Source of the DNA: Gari tellinella
Lineage: Eukaryota > Mollusca > Bivalvia > Cardiida > Psammobiidae
NCBI GenBank assembly: GCA_922989275.2
Contig: OV277858.1
Coordinates: 100,674,794 to 100,738,793 of the forward strand
DNA length: 64,000 nt
Direction: 5' to 3'
The position numbers and the translations under genes were made by a program. The notes under the pieces were generated by a model. It ran no database searches. It was not told where the DNA came from and saw nothing but the letters and a program-made list of their open reading frames with translations. Below are positions 41,801 to 52,217 of the stretch, one piece after another (position 1 is the first letter of the stretch; each line of letters begins with the position of its first letter).

Positions 41801-42603
41801 CATCATATATGTCTTTGAGTTTTTTTATTCCTTTCGCTATCCAAGATTTATAAAAGATCGGTTATCATTTGATCGCATCAATGAGTTGTTCCAGATAACA
41901 TTGTTTAACGATATTTTGAAATCGTTTGAAACAATATTTCTCCAAGAAATCAGCAAGTCTCGTAAAAGACATGCTCACTAAAGATATTTTTACGTCCATA
42001 TTTGTTTAATGCTTTAAAATAAATAAATCTAAGAGGATTTTCATTTGCCATTTGAAATATTCATTTTATCCAGGTACATTTTAAGGAATTTATAAATAGT
42101 TCTAAATCTATCATTTTGATACCGCCATCATCGTAACCCTGTATTAGTATACTGTTTTTAATTTTACTGGTTTTTTTTGTCCCATACAAATTCATACATA
42201 ATACTGTTTATTTTATTTACCATGTGTTTAGTAGGAGTTCCAAGAACTGTTAAAGGATATATAAGTTTGGGTAATGCGAATATTTTTTTATTAAAGTGGT
42301 ATTACGAAGCAGGGTACGTTTTTCATTTTGCCATTGCTTTAAACAGGTTTTAAATTCTTCAATTTTAGGGTCAATATTTTGAATTGATTAATTTTAGTCC
42401 AGATATATTTGCCTAAGATATCTATCAGATTTAAATGATTGTTTTGTTCCATCGGTAATGAAAGTTCGAAAGGTGTGTTTTTATTTCGACGTCGTCAATT
42501 GATATACCTTTAATGTTTCTATTAATTGAGATTTCATGGGACAAAAGTTAAACAGCAGTAATAAATAGATGCGGTGAAAGCGGACAATCTTGTCGTACTC
42601 ATT

Positions 42604-42821
42604 GTTCTATATCAAAGAAGTCTGTCATTTAAGCCATTGTTTAAGACGCAGCTATTAGCATCCGTGTTGAATAGTTTTATCCAGCGCATCAAGGACTCTC
42701 TAAAATTCAAATGTTCTATATCAAAGAAGTCTGTCATTTAAGCCATTGTTTAAGGCGCAGCTATTGGCACCCGTGTTGAATAGTTTTATCCAGCGCATCA
42801 AGGACTCTCCAAAATTCAAAT
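42604..42821. repeat. 2 x 109-bp tandem duplication inside the LINE relic
   Basis: GTTCTATATCAAAGAAGTCT starts at 42604 and again at 42713. The copies differ at a few sites (GACGCAGCTATTAGCATCC against GGCGCAGCTATTGGCACCC), so the duplication is old. Confidence 0.92.
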
Positions 42822-43146
42822 GTTCAAGAGTATCAAATAAAAAAGTGTGATCTATACTATCGAAAGCTTTTTCAAAGTCTGAAAAAAGGCAAAGGATATT
42901 GTTTTCTTCAACATAGTCGGGAATTTCCTCAATTATTCGAACATTTTCACCTATGTATCGCCCTTTAATAAAATCTGTTGGCGCAGTACCTATAATTGAA
43001 GGTTACACTGATTTTATTCGGTTAGCTATGACTTTTGATGCAATTTTATAATCAGTATTTAGTAGACTGATATGTCTCCAATTTTGTAGAAGTGTGGTAT
43101 CTTTTTTACATTTTGGGAGCAGGGTTATCAGGCTAGGTGATTGTAT

Positions 43147-43389
43147 TTATGTTAGCTTACCTTCTGTATAAGAACAGTTTAATGAATTAATTAGATAATG
43201 TTTAATATCGTTCCAGAATATTTTATAAAATTCAGCGGTAAGACCATCAGAGTCTGGACTTTTATTGTTCTTCATTTGCTGAACAGCATTTTCGCACTCG
43301 TATTCTGTTAGTCTCCCTTCGCATTTAGCTTTATCTACTTCATTTAATTTTATTATTGAATGATTGAAAAAATATATATTTCGAGCCAC
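43147..43389 (-). pseudogene. Tx1/L1-like LINE, N-terminal RT segment
   Basis: 80 residues with LTEYECENAVQQMKNNKSPD SDGLTAEFYKIFWNDIKHYL, the hallmark entry into the L1/Tx1 reverse transcriptase (KNNKSPG-x-DGL-x-x-EFY). The open frame ends soon after; downstream RT motifs are frameshifted. Confidence 0.85.
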
Positions 43390-43546
43390 TGATCTTTATT
43401 TTACTATATAAATTGCTATAAAAGACTTTTAGTTCTTTAAATATATCGCACTGATCAGTTAACGTTTTATTACTACTTGTAATAGAGACAGAGTTTTACG
43501 CTCTGAATGTCTTATTTCTAGTGCCGACAAGTATTTTGTGTTTTCT

Positions 43547-43780
43547 TTAATTACACTCAACAAAATCAGCTTTTGCTCTTAATAGTATGCCGTTTGGTTT
43601 ATTATCTAAGATATTGTTTAGTTCATGTTTCTTGTTTGCCAAATCCTGTTTTAGTGTTTCTATGATAGTTTCGTCTTCTGAATCAGATACATTCTTTTCA
43701 ATTTGATCAATTTCAGTTAAAAGTTGTTTTTCATTCTGGTCGACAATTTTCTTCTTGTGATGCATATTGTATGGTTTCAT
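43547..43780 (-). pseudogene. Tx1/L1-like LINE, segment upstream of RT
   Basis: Lys/Glu-rich heptad-like sequence (LLTEIDQIEKNVSDSEDETI, LKQDLANKKHELNNILDNKP) followed by GILLRAKADFVE, resembling the L1/Tx1 linker between endonuclease and RT, where an RSRA-x-W-like box precedes the RT. Confidence 0.65.
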
Positions 43781-44017
43781 TACTTATAGCGCCTTTAATT
43801 ATTTCCCATGGGTTTTAGATTAGAATTTCTGTTGATATCTACAATGTCTTTTAAACTTTTTCTAATTATTATTTGATACTCGATTTCTATTAGTAGACTA
43901 TTGTTTAATTAAAAAACACCGGGTGCCTTTGTGCTCTCTGCAAAACTGATAAATAATGTTATTGCGGAACGATCATCTGTCTTATAACTGGTTTTGATTT
44001 TGCTACTTTTTGTACTA

Positions 44018-44362
44018 CAGCGTTCCCTCTCTACAACGACACCCAACGGGAGACAAAAACTGTGAGCGTTGTTCGGAGGGAGTCGTTCTAGAGAGGGAAA
44101 TTCGCAAACAGCTTGAATCCAGATCAGACGCCGCGTAACGCGGCGTCTGATCTGGATTCAAGCTGTTCGTCAATCGTCGTTAAGATTTTCCCTCGAAATG
44201 TACATAATGTAACTTTGAGAAAATAGTAGACGACACTTTTAATAAGACGACATTGCAGTCGTGAATCGGTTGGATATAATTGTCTTGTTCAGGGAACTGC
44301 GACAAGGGTCGTTGTAAGGAGGGAACCGTTGTTGGGAGGGCCGTTGTAGGGAGGGAACACTG
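44018..44362 (+). mobile_element. Family-B MITE, 345 bp
   Basis: TA then CAGCGTTCCCTCTCTAC; right end GGGAGGGAACACTG then TA. Hairpin about 44106-44169, identical in its arms to 26365-26429 except for the loop (TAA) and the last bases. Confidence 0.9.
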
Positions 44363-44567
44363 TATTTATCAGTCACGAAGATATCAGAAAGTAATGTGTT
44401 AAGCCGCTATCAGTTATATAGGCTATAAATCCTCACAATGTTTAGTTGGCACTTGCCATCTGATAGTATTCATTATGGCATTTGTAACTAAACATAACCT
44501 GTCCTTTGATCACTGCGTTATGTACTTACAAGTCAATAACATCGGACAATTTATTTTACAAAGTTTT

Positions 44568-44645
44568 GTATCGAATGGGACTCGAACCTATGACCTTTGG
44601 ATTGCTAGTCTATCCTATTACCAACTGAGCTATCGAGGAAGACGA
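44568..44645 (-). tRNA. tRNA-like sequence, probably pseudogene or SINE head
   Basis: On the minus strand TCCTCGATAGCTCAGTTGG (A box) and GGTTCGAGTCC (B box) are spaced as in a tRNA and the T-arm nearly pairs (ATAGG/CCCAT). The acceptor stem pairs only partly and the anticodon loop cannot be set with a T33, so a working tRNA is unlikely. Confidence 0.45.
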
Positions 44646-44779
44646 TGAAGCTTATCAAACTTTTCTTTATGTACATTTTCTAATATAAGCACGTGCCGAA
44701 AAGGATCATGTGAAAGTCATCAACACTTCCGGAACTCGAGATGCGAAGGGGGTGGGGCGCTTGCGAACAACCTTAAGTC

Positions 44780-44900
44780 ACACTACATTGAATCTTAATT
44801 TGAAACGATCTTGCAAACAACACAATTGAAACAGACGACATTGAAACGCTTAAGGGGTAACTTTGAAAAACTCACGGAAATTTCGGATGTGAAAGGGTTA
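44780..44900. repeat. Family-D right end, without hairpin
   Basis: AAACAGACGACATTGAAACG, AAGGGGTAACTTTG, and GTGAAAGGG followed by TTAA. It lies 25 bp beyond the stop codon of exon B copy 2. Confidence 0.6.
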
Positions 44901-44924
44901 ACTGTAAATAAACTACTCGCCTTT

Positions 44925-45827
44925 TCAAGGGTCCTGCTGAAAGGCGCTTGTATCTAGCTCAGTACCGGTAGTCGCACTAGAGCTAGTAGTACGAGAACAA
45001 CTTTTACGAAAAGCACAAAACACAATACATACAATGATAAATAGTCCGAACGAAATGCCGATAGAAAGGTCAAGAGTATCTGTAGTATAGGTCTCAGGGG
45101 ATGTCCTTTTGTTAGTCATATCTTTTGTTTCTTCCTCTTCAGAGCTATCTGACAGATTGATTTGAGAGACCAACATCTGAGGCAGTTCATCCGCACATAC
45201 AACTGGTCGACCATACATGTCGTTCAATAGATATTCAAAAGCGTTTGGTGGGATGTATTTTTTTCCAGTCGTCGTCAATAGAATTGTGTGTCTCGCTACG
45301 GTCATAAATTCGTCTTTGTCTAACTGTATTCTGTAACAAAAGCTCGAGCGAGTTATATGAAAGGGACCGTCCATATCCAAATACATTAAGCGTCTAGGAA
45401 AATATGGTTGATAGTCTAATCCACTGACCATGTCTACCATACTATGACCGGGAGCTTTTTGAATGTTCGATTTTAGCGATATTTCTGTCTGCATCGCACT
45501 AAACCATTGACTTTTCATAATTTTGAAAATAAATTGTTCAGCGATTCCAAATTGTTTGTCTACGACTGTGAAACTCAGATATATGAAGAAGGTGTTTGAC
45601 ACAGATGTCCACATATTACTGTGTTCAATACGAATGTCCTGCTCTGACACAATTTGTTCCATAATCAAACTATAAATTTGATACTGTCGTTCCCTGTTGG
45701 ACTTTGCAGTTAATGTCAGATTAAGAAAAGTCGTGTAAACGACATTTTCCATTTGAAGAAAAGCTGGAACGCATTTCCCGTCAGACACCAAGTGATTCTT
45801 TGGACAGTACATCTTCCGACAAGTGCC
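44925..45827 (-). CDS. Exon B, copy 2: transmembrane half of SMB-type membrane protein
   Basis: 300 codons and a stop. It starts after a TTCAAACAG acceptor in phase 0 (GTCRKMYCPKNHLVSDGKC) and joins exon A at 49768 across a 3.9-kb intron, giving about 702 residues in total. The juxtamembrane part has an acidic stretch (DSSEEEETKD), a TM helix at about 248-268 of the open frame (LSIGISFGLFIIVCIVFCAF), then RKSCSRTTSSS and a Ser/Thr-rich tail ending FQQDP. One pass, C-terminus inside is predicted. It was checked for adhesion GPCR features: no seven-TM domain or GPS motif is visible in the window, so it is not called a GPCR. Function unknown. Confidence 0.8.
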   Translation of the reverse strand, partial: GTCRKMYCPKNHLVSDGKCVPAFLQMENVVYTTFLNLTLTAKSNRERQYQIYSLIMEQIVSEQDIRIEHSNMWTSVSNTFFIYLSFTVVDKQFGIAEQFIFKIMKSQWFSAMQTEISLKSNIQKAPGHSMVDMVSGLDYQPYFPRRLMYLDMDGPFHITRSSFCYRIQLDKDEFMTVARHTILLTTTGKKYIPPNAFEYLLNDMYGRPVVCADELPQMLVSQINLSDSSEEEETKDMTNKRTSPETYTTDTLDLSIGISFGLFIIVCIVFCAFRKSCSRTTSSSATTGTELDTSAFQQDP

Positions 45828-45861
45828 CTGTTTGAATGAGAGAAGACATAATGACTAGTTA

Positions 45862-45995
45862 CAGTGGAAAGACGTCATTCTTCCCATATAAACGCGTTTA
45901 TAATGCTGAAAACAATTTTGTATTTTGCCAACATAATGGGACCAGATCAGTCGCCGTGTATCAGAGCCTAACCAGGCTAAAGGCCACAAAGGTTG
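45862..45995 (+). repeat. Family-C left end, truncated
   Basis: TA then CAGTGGAAAGACGTCATTC, TTCCCATATAAACGCGTTTA, then a broken hairpin arm (GACCAGATCAGTCGCCG). A family-F element starts directly after. Confidence 0.65.
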
Positions 45996-45999
45996 AATA

Positions 46000-46175
46000 C
46001 AGTAAAACCTCTCTATAACGACCACCGAAACGATGACTTAGTGAATTTATAAAACAAGTGACAGCTTAAATCATGATGACAGTAAAATAGAAAGTTCCTA
46101 AAAGACTGTCATTTTGCATTAAGAAGTCACCTATCTTAATAACCTAATCATTAGCTCCTATTTGGAAGGTAATGT
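46000..46175 (+). mobile_element. Family-F MITE, degenerate right end
   Basis: TA then CAGTAAAACCTCTCTATAAC; core AAATCATGATGACAGTAAAAT with a decayed partner. Homologous in position to 15880-16083 in gene copy 1, so it pre-dates the duplication. Confidence 0.65.
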
Positions 46176-46217
46176 AAAAGCTTAAATATATTACATGTAT
46201 ACCTCAAACAGTATATA

Positions 46218-46422
46218 CAGTAAAACCTCTCTATTACGACCACTGAATAATGTCAATTTTAAAGTATTTCGGGCAGGTGACTGCTTAAAGCAAAGTGACA
46301 GTAAAACAGAAAGCTCCTATAGGACTTTTCTGTTTTACTGTCACCCTGCTTTAAGCTGTCACCTGTCCCCAATACAATTAATTAGCCTTCAATTAAGTGG
46401 TCGTAATAGAGAGGTTTTACTG
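46218..46422 (+). mobile_element. Family-F MITE, 205 bp
   Basis: TA then CAGTAAAACCTCTCTATTAC; right end AGAGAGGTTTTACTG then TA. Hairpin about 46282-46357 (GCTTAAAGCAAAGTGACAG, AAAGCTCCTATAGGACTTT). Absent from gene copy 1. Confidence 0.9.
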
Positions 46423-46716
46423 TATATATACTATAAGACAATACAATTACAATATGTGTATTGACTTGTCCTTTAAAAGATACTTGGGACTCAAAATAGA
46501 TAGAAATAGTCTATAAGCAATACAGCATAGTACAGAGGATGACTTTGAAGTTAAATCGGAAATAGTTCGAAAACTGTTTAGTGTACTTGCATAAAAGCTA
46601 TACAAACCATTAAGGCTTGATACACTCGTGGTACAAAATAGAGGCATGTCTTTCATCTTAGTTCAGTACATTAATTTCTTTTCTTTTCCTGTTTTGTTTT
46701 TTATTTGTAATATATG

Positions 46717-47083
46717 CAGTGGAACCTCGATACTTGGAACTCGATTAAATCGACATTTCGCCTGAATCGATTTTACCTAAGCCGAAAATACCCGTATTTC
46801 AAAGTTAAAACGTGACTAAACAAAGCCACGTTTTGGCTTTGAAATATATTTATGTTAGAACTAACACGAGCTCGAAGTATTGAGTTTCGTCGACTGCATA
46901 CACAAAAAATTATGTTCGATATATTATATACTAAAATATTCAACATGTATTGTAAGGTGTAGAGTGGGATGGATCTCCGACCCACATACACCTATTCACG
47001 GAGATAATAAAATATTGAACTGATTTTATTTTAAAAAAAAATATGAGCACAATTTAGTGGTTGTAAAAGAGAGGTTTTACTGT
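46717..47083. mobile_element. Tigger-like left end and family-F-like right end
   Basis: CAGTGGAACCTCGATACTTG with AACTCGATTAAATCGAC is a Tigger/pogo-type terminus. The interior has an inverted repeat AAAGTTAAAACGTG/CACGTTTTGGCTTT. The right side (47050-47083) is an F-type end (TTGTAAAAGAGAGGTTTTAC). Probably two fragments side by side. Confidence 0.5.
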
Positions 47084-47367
47084 TACATGTAGTATTCAAC
47101 TTTTTTAGACAACAATCATTTTTCACATTATATTTTATTGCTTTTCGTTTCGTTTAAACGAATATGACTTATATATTTCAATAGGACAGAACATATATTC
47201 TACCCACCGCTGAAAGTATTCATGTACAATACTGAAATGTAGAAAAAATCAAATAATTACAAATACAATGCAAAAAAAAACATTTTGAAAACAAATATAG
47301 AATATTTTTTGTTTTTATTTGAGCGTCAATCACGTACTATGAAGAGTGCGTTTTTCTTTCAGATTAA

Positions 47368-48098
47368 AAGAGACTGAAACTAAATGATGTATTTGCATAA
47401 AAATATACTCAACTAAAAGCAAGTGTGTAGCATTTATCGTTCATCTGGCATTAAAAAATATATGACCAGTTTAAAGCCATCCTAAAGAAAAGTCACCTTA
47501 TCCTAATTTTCCCACCGCTTTTTCAATTCCGACAACTATACTGACTAAACCTATTTCGCATCATTTGCGCACATCCAGGCATAAACCGGTTAGAGTAACA
47601 CATTTTCCCTTACTGTACACTAAAGTAGGTAGGATCGACCGTTGATACAGTGGATAATCTGTTAATCTTTCCCAATAAACGCGTTTACGCTAAAACTATA
47701 ATTTACAGTGCAAACAGTTTGAAGCCAGATCAGACGCCGGGTAACCCGGCGTCTGATCAGGCTCCAAACTGTTTGCCACCACTATAAACATGAATTATCA
47801 GAATTGTACAAAAGTTGTACTTTTCTACGTTTTAGTGCTTTGCGTTTGCGTACGTTTGCGTATAAACGGGAAAGAATAACAGATTCTCCGCTGTAAATGA
47901 ATGGTCTGGCCTGCTGAGTGATTAAAACGTCTGACTCGATTTTTTTCCCCACATGTTAGGTCCCGGGTTCGAATCTCACCCAAGCTAAAATGCATTAGTT
48001 TTAACAGAATTTCTTATCCTTAACTAATATTTACGTGTTTATATAAGCGTTTGATTTACAAATTACTATTTTTATGCTAACTTTGGTTGCCAGTCTCT
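47368..48098 (+). mobile_element. TTAA-flanked element with tRNA-like module, holding a family-C insertion
   Basis: TTAA (47364-47367), then AAGAGACTG; right end GGTTGCCAGTCTCT then TTAA (48099-48102). Contains GGTCTGGCCTGCTGAGTGAT (box-A region, weak) and GGGTTCGAATCTC (box B) at about 47962. The nested family-C MITE occupies 47648-47893. Confidence 0.8.
47648..47893 (+). mobile_element. Family-C MITE nested in the tRNA-like element
   Basis: TA then CAGTGGATAATCTGTTAATC; right end AACAGATTCTCCGCTG then TA. Hairpin about 47709-47776, GACGCCGGG/CCCGGCGTC. 246 bp, as at 13921-14166. Confidence 0.9.
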
Positions 48099-48179
48099 TT
48101 AATAGTATATAAACACAAACGCAATGTAATAAAATGTAGAAGAATGATCACTTAATGAAACAGTTGACTTGTTTCAATC

Positions 48180-48440
48180 TGGTTGGCAAACAGTTAGGAA
48201 CCTGACCAGACACCGTGTCACCCGGCGTTTAATCCTGCTCAAAATTGTTTTACAGTGAAAAGACTAATTGTTTTAGAATTAACACATTTTTTGTTAACTC
48301 ATTGAACACAAGTCACGCATATATGCGTCATTTACCAACAGTGTATATATGAAGAGTACACTTGCCCTATGCAAATAGTATAGTCCTTGATCAGGGGGCT
48401 CTTGCAGGAGCCCTCTGATCAAGGATTTCACTGTTTGTCA
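48180..48440. repeat. Degenerate GACGCC hairpin and a GGGGGCTCTTGC hairpin
   Basis: 48185-48250 is an eroded hairpin (GACACCGTGTCACCCGGCG). 48380-48424 is a short near-perfect one: CCTTGATCAGGGGGCTC with GAGCCCTCTGATCAAGG and a GCA loop. A relative of the latter lies at 18112-18150. Confidence 0.7.
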
Positions 48441-49275
48441 TTTTGCAATTTATTACAAAAAACAGCCCTATATGTGTAAAATGGACCAGCCTTTATTGCA
48501 AACTGGAATTGTCCATTGGAAGTTTCAGGGGATAAAAAGAATAACGTCTTCACAAGTGTATCTATAGGTTGTTAGCGTTTGACACCAGTTCTATAGATAC
48601 AAACACTTTTGAATTAAACTATAAGTTGCTCTATTCTTTTATTTCGACATCTAAGGGCCTTCAACAAAACAGATAATGTCCCAATACATGTTACATTTTT
48701 GTGACATGCATTCAGCCTTAAAATCAAATATGGTAATGTTTATTTAATGCCACGGTTACATTGCTTGTTATTTTATTTCCAATGTCATGTTTATGAAATA
48801 AACATTGTTGTCATTGATTTGTCTTTTTTTATTATGTTTAAGGCCCTTAGAGGTCGACATATCATGATAGAGCATTTTTATAAATTTAATACTATTTTAA
48901 TTCCCTATTGAGAATATTAATTTTGTTGCAAAACACCTTTGTTTGGCAAGGAAGCATGTCACCTCGGTATGGTACGCTGTCGATTCATTTCTAAATTTAC
49001 TGACCTCTATAACTTCAAATTGCCCATGCCGGTTCCCGATTAGGCCTAGTCTATTTGTTATTATTATTTAAAGTTGTTTTACGATATGAAACAAAAATGA
49101 CAAACAGTACATACCATGTTCGCAAGGCTCTTGCAAGTGCCCTCTTATCTAGGTATTCGCCATTACCATAGAACAATTATATTTTTATAGGTACTCATTT
49201 TGTAAATGGAGCGGAAAGGCATCACTATATATCAATTGGTTAACATATTAATTTTCCACATTGTATCATCTTGTT
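48430..49275 (-). repeat. Intron segment paralogous to 17004-18280
   Basis: Counterpart of the copy-1 intron block, lacking the 393-bp insertion; empty site at about 48755-48770. Confidence 0.8.
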
Positions 49276-49446
49276 TAACGAATTACTCCACATATACGCA
49301 TATTTATAACGCCTTGGAATTTATCCCCCGCACTGAAGAAAATAGTGTTTGAAAAAAGAATAACGTTTCACCGTAAGAACTATTTTCTATCCCCTACTAG
49401 ATTGATTGCTTGAAACAGACTGTTATCAGCGGTCATCTGTCTTTAA

Positions 49447-49690
49447 CCCTTTCCCCCATAGAAGCGACTTTTACCGTATTTAATTTATTCCTCCGCTGAA
49501 GAAAATAGTTCCAGTTTATACCCTCATGAACAATTACCATTACAAATATTTTATATGGCCTAGCAGATTTTAGCTTAAAGCAGGCTGAAAGTAAAGCAGA
49601 ATGTGCCTTAAGGCACATTCTGCTTTACTTTCAACCTGCTTTAAGTGGTCACCTGTATTCAAAACTGTAAACAGGCTATGAGGTAAAGGG
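49447..49690 (+). mobile_element. Family-E MITE, 244 bp, best-preserved copy
   Basis: TTAA (49443-49446) then CCCTTTCCCCCATAGAAGCG; right end GCTATGAGGTAAAGGG then TTAA (49691-49694). Hairpin about 49571-49645 with AGAATGTGCC/GGCACATTCT: the usual TGCGCC is changed in both arms at once. Confidence 0.92.
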
Positions 49691-49767
49691 TTAAAACTAG
49701 AAACATACTATGGGGTAAAATGTTAAACACTGTATTTAATTTGCTTTTTAAAATAATAAATACTCAC

Positions 49768-50973
49768 TTTATGGTTGTCAAATGCATAACCAGGAATACA
49801 TCTGCCGGTCGTGTCAAACATGACTTTTAGTCTTTCCTCGTGACTGGGTGCATTCAGTTCGTCTGTTTCTGTCAATTGCAACACAATGCGATTCGTCTGC
49901 GTAATTGCGTGGTTGTTTGTATTACACTGATCATCGGTTTCTAGGATGTTGTTGCAGTATAAGCAAGCTATATTGTTGTAAATAATGAAACGAGATCGGT
50001 CCTCTTTACCCCGAACAGAAACGGGTGCAGCAAATTGCCTACACGCCTGAGTTATGGTGTTTGACATTTCAGAACTACAGCTGTTCTCGAAATCCTTGAC
50101 ACAGACATTTTCCTTGTCCAAAGTTTCAACCCCTTCTTTAGGTTCAAATATGATATTCGTACGAACTAAAGCTTCACCGAATTGTCGCGTGTGTTCGAAA
50201 ATGTCATTCTTTGATTCATAAACAAACTCGTTTTTTAATGCATACCTGTCGTCTAAAATCAAAACCGATCTCCAAACTGTGTACTCTTGTTGGTTTTCAG
50301 GGCTGCATTGAAAACAGTAGATATTTCTGTACACATGACCAGATGAAAGAGTTTGAACAGGAGTGTTTAGAGAAACAAGTGACGTATTGTGGTTGTCGTA
50401 CTCACCAAATTCCTCACACTGGCGTTTTAGATTTTCATTGGTTGTATTGACCGGGCATTTGGTTATGGTTTTATATTGCATCCCGGTGAAGTAAAGTGGT
50501 GACCCGTGCAGGAGTTGTAGATAAACACACTCTGAATTCGGAGGATCTTGGTTATTTGTGTTTTCCTCCAAGTTTGACAACACAATATGCCGTGTATTGT
50601 TTTCTTTCCGAAATGCTTCGACAGACGCGACAATATCTGAAAAGTTCTCATGTCGTTTTCCATTCAACACTTTGTATAGTTTATAGTCCGGGCAGCATTT
50701 TGCTGTTTGTGTGCAGTTGTCGTGACAGATACACTGTGTACAACATTGTTTTGAATAGACGGGGAAGTCAACTTCTTCAGTTTTAGATAGTGTACACCAG
50801 TCTATATAACTACAGTTTGTATCCTTGAAATAAAGCAACTGGAGAATAGTATCAAACTCATCGTGTCTCTCAGGAAATACCCCGGAACTACTCACGCACA
50901 AACCTACTGCAGCACAAACGGCATACACTGTCATAACTTTTAATACGTTTACATTGTGTCCATAGACAGACAT
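49768..50973 (-). CDS. Exon A, copy 2: signal peptide, somatomedin-B-like domain, ectodomain
   Basis: 402 codons, the same length as copy 1, from ATG at 50973 to the donor AAA|GTGAGT at 49767, phase 0. Leader VMTVYAVCAAVGLCVSS; translation may also begin at the internal Met before TVYAVC, which would give a classical signal peptide. The SMB-like module reads CICHDNCTQTAKCCPDYK. The second half contains further cysteines (YCNNILETDDQC, ENSCSSEMS) and acidic loops. Joined to exon B at 45827, the product is a roughly 700-residue single-pass receptor-like protein. Differences from copy 1 cluster in the second half (e.g. DDRYALKNEFVYESKNDIF). The first 190 residues are nearly identical between copies. 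Confidence 0.82.
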
Positions 50974-51021
50974 GGTCCCAGTTCCCGATGGTGTACACTA
51001 CTACACTATTCAATATAACTA

Positions 51022-51252
51022 CAGTGGAGAAAACGTTATCCTTTCCCAGTAAACGCGTTTTTTCATTGTAAACAGTTTTGAGCCAGATGAGACGCCGGGC
51101 AACCCGGCGATTGATCAGGCTCCAAACTGTTTGCTACTCAGATTAACATGAACAGTCAGAATTGTCGCAATGTTTTCTTTTTCTACGTTTTATTGTGATG
51201 CGTTTGCGTTTAGGTTGCGTGTAAACGAGAAAGAATAACGAAATATTCACTG
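51022..51252 (+). mobile_element. Family-C MITE 49 bp upstream of exon A copy 2
   Basis: TA then CAGTGGAGAAAACGTTATCC; right end GAATAACGAAATATTCACTG then TA. Hairpin about 51069-51134 (GACGCCGGG/CCCGGCGAT). It occupies the position held by a family-B element in copy 1, so each gene copy has acquired a different promoter-proximal element. Confidence 0.88.
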
Positions 51253-51696
51253 TACTATTAATATTTTTCAATTGGAGTAGGTTTACTATGTACCCATAGA
51301 ATTACATTGATTTACCATAGACTGGATGCAAGTTGCAATAAGCGTTTGTCTGATACATGTACATGTATAATGTTACGATTAACCAATTTACTGCCTTACG
51401 CCGAGTACACTAGTTATTCGCGAACAGTTTAGATAGCATGGCGAGGCGTCTGATCAGGATCGAAACTGTTTGACACCCAGTTCAATATTTTGTAAGTCAA
51501 AATAACTCAAATTTATTTTTTCAATTGAGAATTCTAACACACTTTGCGCACGCCCCTATATAAACAAAGAAAGGACGTATCTGTGTTTGAATTCTCAATA
51601 AAACACTCAAGCGCTGTAACGTTCTAACGTAACGTCATATGGCTTCGAAAATGCGTACGCCAAGAAATGTAGCGCCATTAGTTCGGTGCAAATTAA

Positions 51697-52217
51697 AGGG
51701 ACTCGCAACGGGATGGTGTACTTTTCAAAATAAAATAAAATACTCAAATAAAAGCAAATTTGTGGCATTATTTGGCTTCTGACATTAAAAAATATGATCA
51801 GTCCAAAAAAGTCTCAAGAATCGTCACCGAATCTTAGTTTTTTTTTAGATATTTTCCATCGTTTTTCTATAGCGTCAGCTGACGGTATAGTTGTTGTTGT
51901 TGCTTCTCTACACAGGCTCAGACATAAACCCGAGCCGACTAAAGTACTATCAATCGCTACCAGTGAAGTACGTTGATTCGCTACCATATATAAAGAGAGC
52001 GCTGGTAGCCGAGGGGGTAAAGGCGTTTCCTCACTTTTCATGTGTGTCTCCGCATGGAGGGTCACAGGTTCGAATCCCACCAGAGCTTCTTTTTTTTTTT
52101 GAAATGCATATTTTAAAAGAATTTATTATTCTAAACTAAATCTTACCCATTTATATAAGCATTTGACATATATTTACAAATTACTATTTTTAATGCTAAA
52201 TCCGGTTGCGAGCCTCT
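51697..52217 (+). mobile_element. TTAA-flanked element with a class-II-tRNA-like module, uninterrupted
   Basis: TTAA (51693-51696), AGGGACTCGCAACGGG; right end CCGGTTGCGAGCCTCT then TTAA (52218-52221). Inside, about 51999-52088, GCGCTGGTAGCCGAGGGGG (A box) and CAGGTTCGAATCCCACC (B box) with a long variable-arm-like segment. Outer GCGCTGG/CCAGAGC can pair as an acceptor stem (6 of 7). A run of T follows, a possible Pol III stop. This is the reference for the interrupted copies. Confidence 0.82.
52006..52100 (+). promoter_or_regulatory. Pol III-type A and B boxes with T-run
   Basis: TAGCCGAGGGG and GGTTCGAATCC are good matches to internal tRNA promoter boxes, about 55 bp apart, with T10 beginning at about 52091. 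They resemble tRNA-Ser/Leu, but the anticodon arm does not fold convincingly. Confidence 0.6.

Larger units (their letters stand above)
40600..43950 (-). mobile_element. Decayed Tx1/L1-like LINE
   Basis: Minus-strand relic. From 5' to 3': charged coiled-coil-like segment (43547-43780), RT N-terminal segment (43147-43389), decayed RT and thumb (43000-41850), and a C-terminal block (40870-41094). An L2-like tail and a short duplicated block interrupt it around 41300-41800. Multiple stops and frameshifts; inactive. Boundaries approximate. Confidence 0.7.

Noticed and set aside
44568..44645. Functional tRNA gene
   Set aside because: A and B boxes are good, but the acceptor stem is half unpaired and no anticodon loop with T33 fits.
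44925..50973. Adhesion-type GPCR
   Set aside because: SMB-like module and long ectodomain would suit, but only one TM helix and a short tail precede the stop codon, with no GPS motif.
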